Shown in pieces: positions 4,618 to 6,584 of a DNA stretch of 6,584 bases. A model generated the notes under the pieces. The model was not told the DNA's origin. It ran no database searches and saw only the letters and a program-made list of their open reading frames with translations. The stretch is from JANPCX01 sp031431125 (lineage in GTDB: Bacteria > Pseudomonadota > Gammaproteobacteria > Burkholderiales > Burkholderiaceae_C), in the NCBI GenBank assembly GCA_031431125.1, contig JANPCX010000079.1:1-6584 (forward strand). Reading direction: 5' to 3'. The position numbers and the translations under genes were made by a program. How positions within the stretch are numbered: the stretch's first letter is position 1; each line of letters starts with the position of its first letter.

Positions 4618-6584
4618 TGCTGATGCGAATTTCGGTGTCGCCGCCGACCACTGTCACGCTCAGGAAGTTGGCTAAATTGCCCAGGTCTTGGCCGAGGTGG
4701 CTTTCGCCCACCAGCAAGTCGCGCAGGTCGAGCGAATCCGCCTGAACTTGGAAGTCGTTGATGACGTCGATGTTCGGGCCTTGCTGCTGGTCACCGCTGG
4801 TGCCATCCGCAAGATGCCACTCAAAGACGTCGGCTTTGGTGCTGGCGAGGGACTCGTTCGCTGATTCGCTGTCCATCTTGGCAGTGATGGGGCCCGACAA
4901 GGCCACGTCCAAGGCCGACACCGTGGTCGGGGTGACCGTGAGCGTGACGGTGTCGGTGCTGCTTGCGGTGTCGCTGTTGCCTTGTTCGGTTGCGGTGGCC
5001 GTGAAGGTCAGGGTGGCGGTGCCGGTGTAACCCGTGGCTGGGCGCGCTTCGAGGTTGGCGAGGTTCCATGTGGTGATGTTGATGGCAGCACCGGTGGAGG
5101 TGACGGTGTTCACGCCGTCGCGCAACTCAAAGCCAGCGGGCAAGCCGGTCACGGTGATGTTGCGTGTTTCAGAGCCATCGTTGTCCGGGAAGTTCACCGT
5201 GGTCGCCAAGTCAACCCAGGTGCTGGAGGTGAAGATGGCGGGGTAGTAACCCGCGCCAGGTTCACCGTTGGCGACCAAAGAGCCGACCACGCTGCTGCCC
5301 AAAGCCGTCACCGCAGCCGCATTGGGCAGCAAGACGAAGTTGCTGGTGGACAGGTCTTGGACCGCGCCGCCTGTAGAGAAGTTGACGTTCAAGCCACCCG
5401 GGCCGTCACCGTTGTAGTACACGATCTCTACGCTGTAAAAGCCAGTGGCCGTGGCGGTGAATCCACTTGAAGAGAACGGGCCCCATGTGTTGAAGCCGCT
5501 GTCAAGCACCGTGGTGCCGCCCAGTTCTATGCGCATGGTGTCGTCACGGAAACCGCTGAAAGTGGCCGTCTGCCCGGCTTCCAAGAAGACAAACCCGGTG
5601 AACTGGTGGGCGTTGTCTGTGGCGGTAATGTTGGCGTCATTCTGACCACCGGGTTCCGAACCCAAACCTGCGGGAGTACCAATGCCGTTCGGGAAGGAAT
5701 TGCCAGACAGGAACACATTGGTCACCAAGGTACTGGTGCCACCAGCGGCGTCGATCGCTGCCTCAACCGCGGCCGTGTTGCCAGCATTGCTGCTGTCCGC
5801 GCCCGGCAGGTTGGGTGTGAACTGCCAGGTGAGGCCCTGAGAGGCGGGCAGGGGCGGCGTGACGGTGGCCGGTGCGACGCTGATGGTGGGGGTGTCGGCG
5901 TCCGGTGTCACATCGATTCGGACGTTGTTGGGTACCAAGTCAAAGACGTTGCTCGCATCCCGCACTGAGAACGTGAAGGAGGCGTAGTTGTTGCCACTGA
6001 GGTTGGTCGATGTGGGGCCGTTGCCTGCCGGTGAGTAAGTGAGCAAGCCCGCATTGATATCGGCCACCGATATGACCGTGCCCGCGCCGACCGCCACACC
6101 GTTCAAAAGCAACTGACCCGCGCCCGGCGTCGTGGTGTCGATTCGGACGCCGGTGTCGCCGGCAATCAATCCAAAGTCGGCCGCCGTGAACGTTGCCGGG
6201 GTGTCTTCGAGCGTTACTTTGGTGACGTTGCGTGCGTCGTTGTCCAGGATGGTTCCTGTTCCAGTGACGCTGCCAATGACCAGCGGGACCGTTTCATTGG
6301 ACTCGTTGAGGGTGTCATTGACCGTGGGCAGCGTGACGCTGAAGCTGGTCACGCCGGGAGGGATGACCACATTGGGGCCAACCAAAGTCACGCCATTGCT
6401 GAAGGTCGGTGTGCCGTAGTCACCCGCCACTGCCGAGCCACCACCCAAGGTGAAGGGAATCGAAGTGGCGGTGGATGAGGTGCCGTTGACCACCACGTCA
6501 TAGACCAAGTTATTGCCCTCGACCACGGTGGGGCTGGTGATGCTGGCAATGCTCGGTACATCGTTGTCGGTGATGGTGCCGGTG
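4454..6584 (-). CDS. C-terminal part of a giant type I-secreted adhesin (5' end off window)
   Basis: The frame is open to the right edge, so this is about the last 709 residues of a larger LapA/BapA-like surface protein exported by a type I system. The GTG at 6526 is internal, as the codons before it continue a repeat (TGTITDNDVPSIASI). Numbering from 6526: a Calx-beta-like repeat ends at GTGTILDNDA (90-98); a cadherin-like domain spans about 103-210; a PA14-like module, about 230-390, contains GFVFLEAGQTATFSGFRDDT and SVEIVYYNGDGPGG; a further beta-sandwich repeat, about 438-533, starts at NFPDNDGSE. The C-terminal secretion domain (566-690: DVFEWHLADG, DSLDLRDLLVGE, TEIRISSTGGF, RIVLDNVDL, NNGKLITD) matches the VCA0849-type T1SS target domain. 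No glycine-rich RTX nonapeptides are seen in this part. Exporter genes are not in the window. Confidence 0.9.
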   Translation of the reverse strand, partial: TGTITDNDVPSIASITSPTVVEGNNLVYDVVVNGTSSTATSIPFTLGGGSAVAGDYGTPTFSNGVTLVGPNVVIPPGVTSFSVTLPTVNDTLNESNETVPLVIGSVTGTGTILDNDARNVTKVTLEDTPATFTAADFGLIAGDTGVRIDTTTPGAGQLLLNGVAVGAGTVISVADINAGLLTYSPAGNGPTSTNLSGNNYASFTFSVRDASNVFDLVPNNVRIDVTPDADTPTISVAPATVTPPLPASQGLTWQFTPNLPGADSSNAGNTAAVEAAIDAAGGTSTLVTNVFLSGNSFPNGIGTPAGLGSEPGGQNDANITATDNAHQFTGFVFLEAGQTATFSGFRDDTMRIELGGTTVLDSGFNTWGPFSSSGFTATATGFYSVEIVYYNGDGPGGLNVNFSTGGAVQDLSTSNFVLLPNAAAVTALGSSVVGSLVANGEPGAGYYPAIFTSSTWVDLATTVNFPDNDGSETRNITVTGLPAGFELRDGVNTVTSTGAAINITTWNLANLEARPATGYTGTATLTFTATATEQGNSDTASSTDTVTLTVTPTTVSALDVALSGPITAKMDSESANESLASTKADVFEWHLADGTSGDQQQGPNIDVINDFQVQADSLDLRDLLVGESHLGQDLGNLANFLSVTVVGGDTEIRISSTGGFQDGQYNSSAEDQRIVLDNVDLVASLSLTPESSNHDIIAAMLNNGKLITD

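Overview
The window looks like chromosomal DNA of a GC-rich betaproteobacterium. Burkholderiales and probably Comamonadaceae fit best, judged by codon choice, the OmpA/DUF4892 and Sel1 proteins, and a giant type I-secreted adhesin. No marker gene fixes the genus.

Layout, left to right. Bases 21-95 form a long imperfect palindrome in the leader of the first gene. At 252-1334 (+) is a secreted OmpA-family protein with a DUF4892-like N-terminal half, followed by a GC-rich hairpin. Bases 1384-2007 carry no intact gene; the first part holds what look like two fused C-terminal tails of transposases on the minus strand. At 2008-2775 (+) is a secreted protein made of five Sel1 repeats. Next, at 2842-3094, is a decayed minus-strand copy of an adhesin 3' end including its terminator. 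At 3311-4258 (+) is an FkbM-like methyltransferase gene whose reading frame is broken by one in-frame TAG. Convergent to it is the 3' part of a giant adhesin gene (4454 to the right edge, minus strand) with its own terminator at 4381-4411.

The main finding is the relation between the last three parts. The intact adhesin 3' end plus terminator (4367-4617) and the relic (2842-3094) are homologous, in the same orientation, and flank the FkbM-like gene. This suggests adhesin tail duplication, or loss of a tandem adhesin paralogue, with the FkbM-like gene caught between the copies. The relic has a frameshift, a damaged terminator hairpin and mostly non-synonymous changes; the FkbM-like gene has an amber codon at position 50. 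The area reads as a rearranging accessory locus next to a working surface-adhesin gene. I see no complete new system here. A functional link between the methyltransferase, the Sel1 protein and the adhesin is possible but not shown by the sequence.
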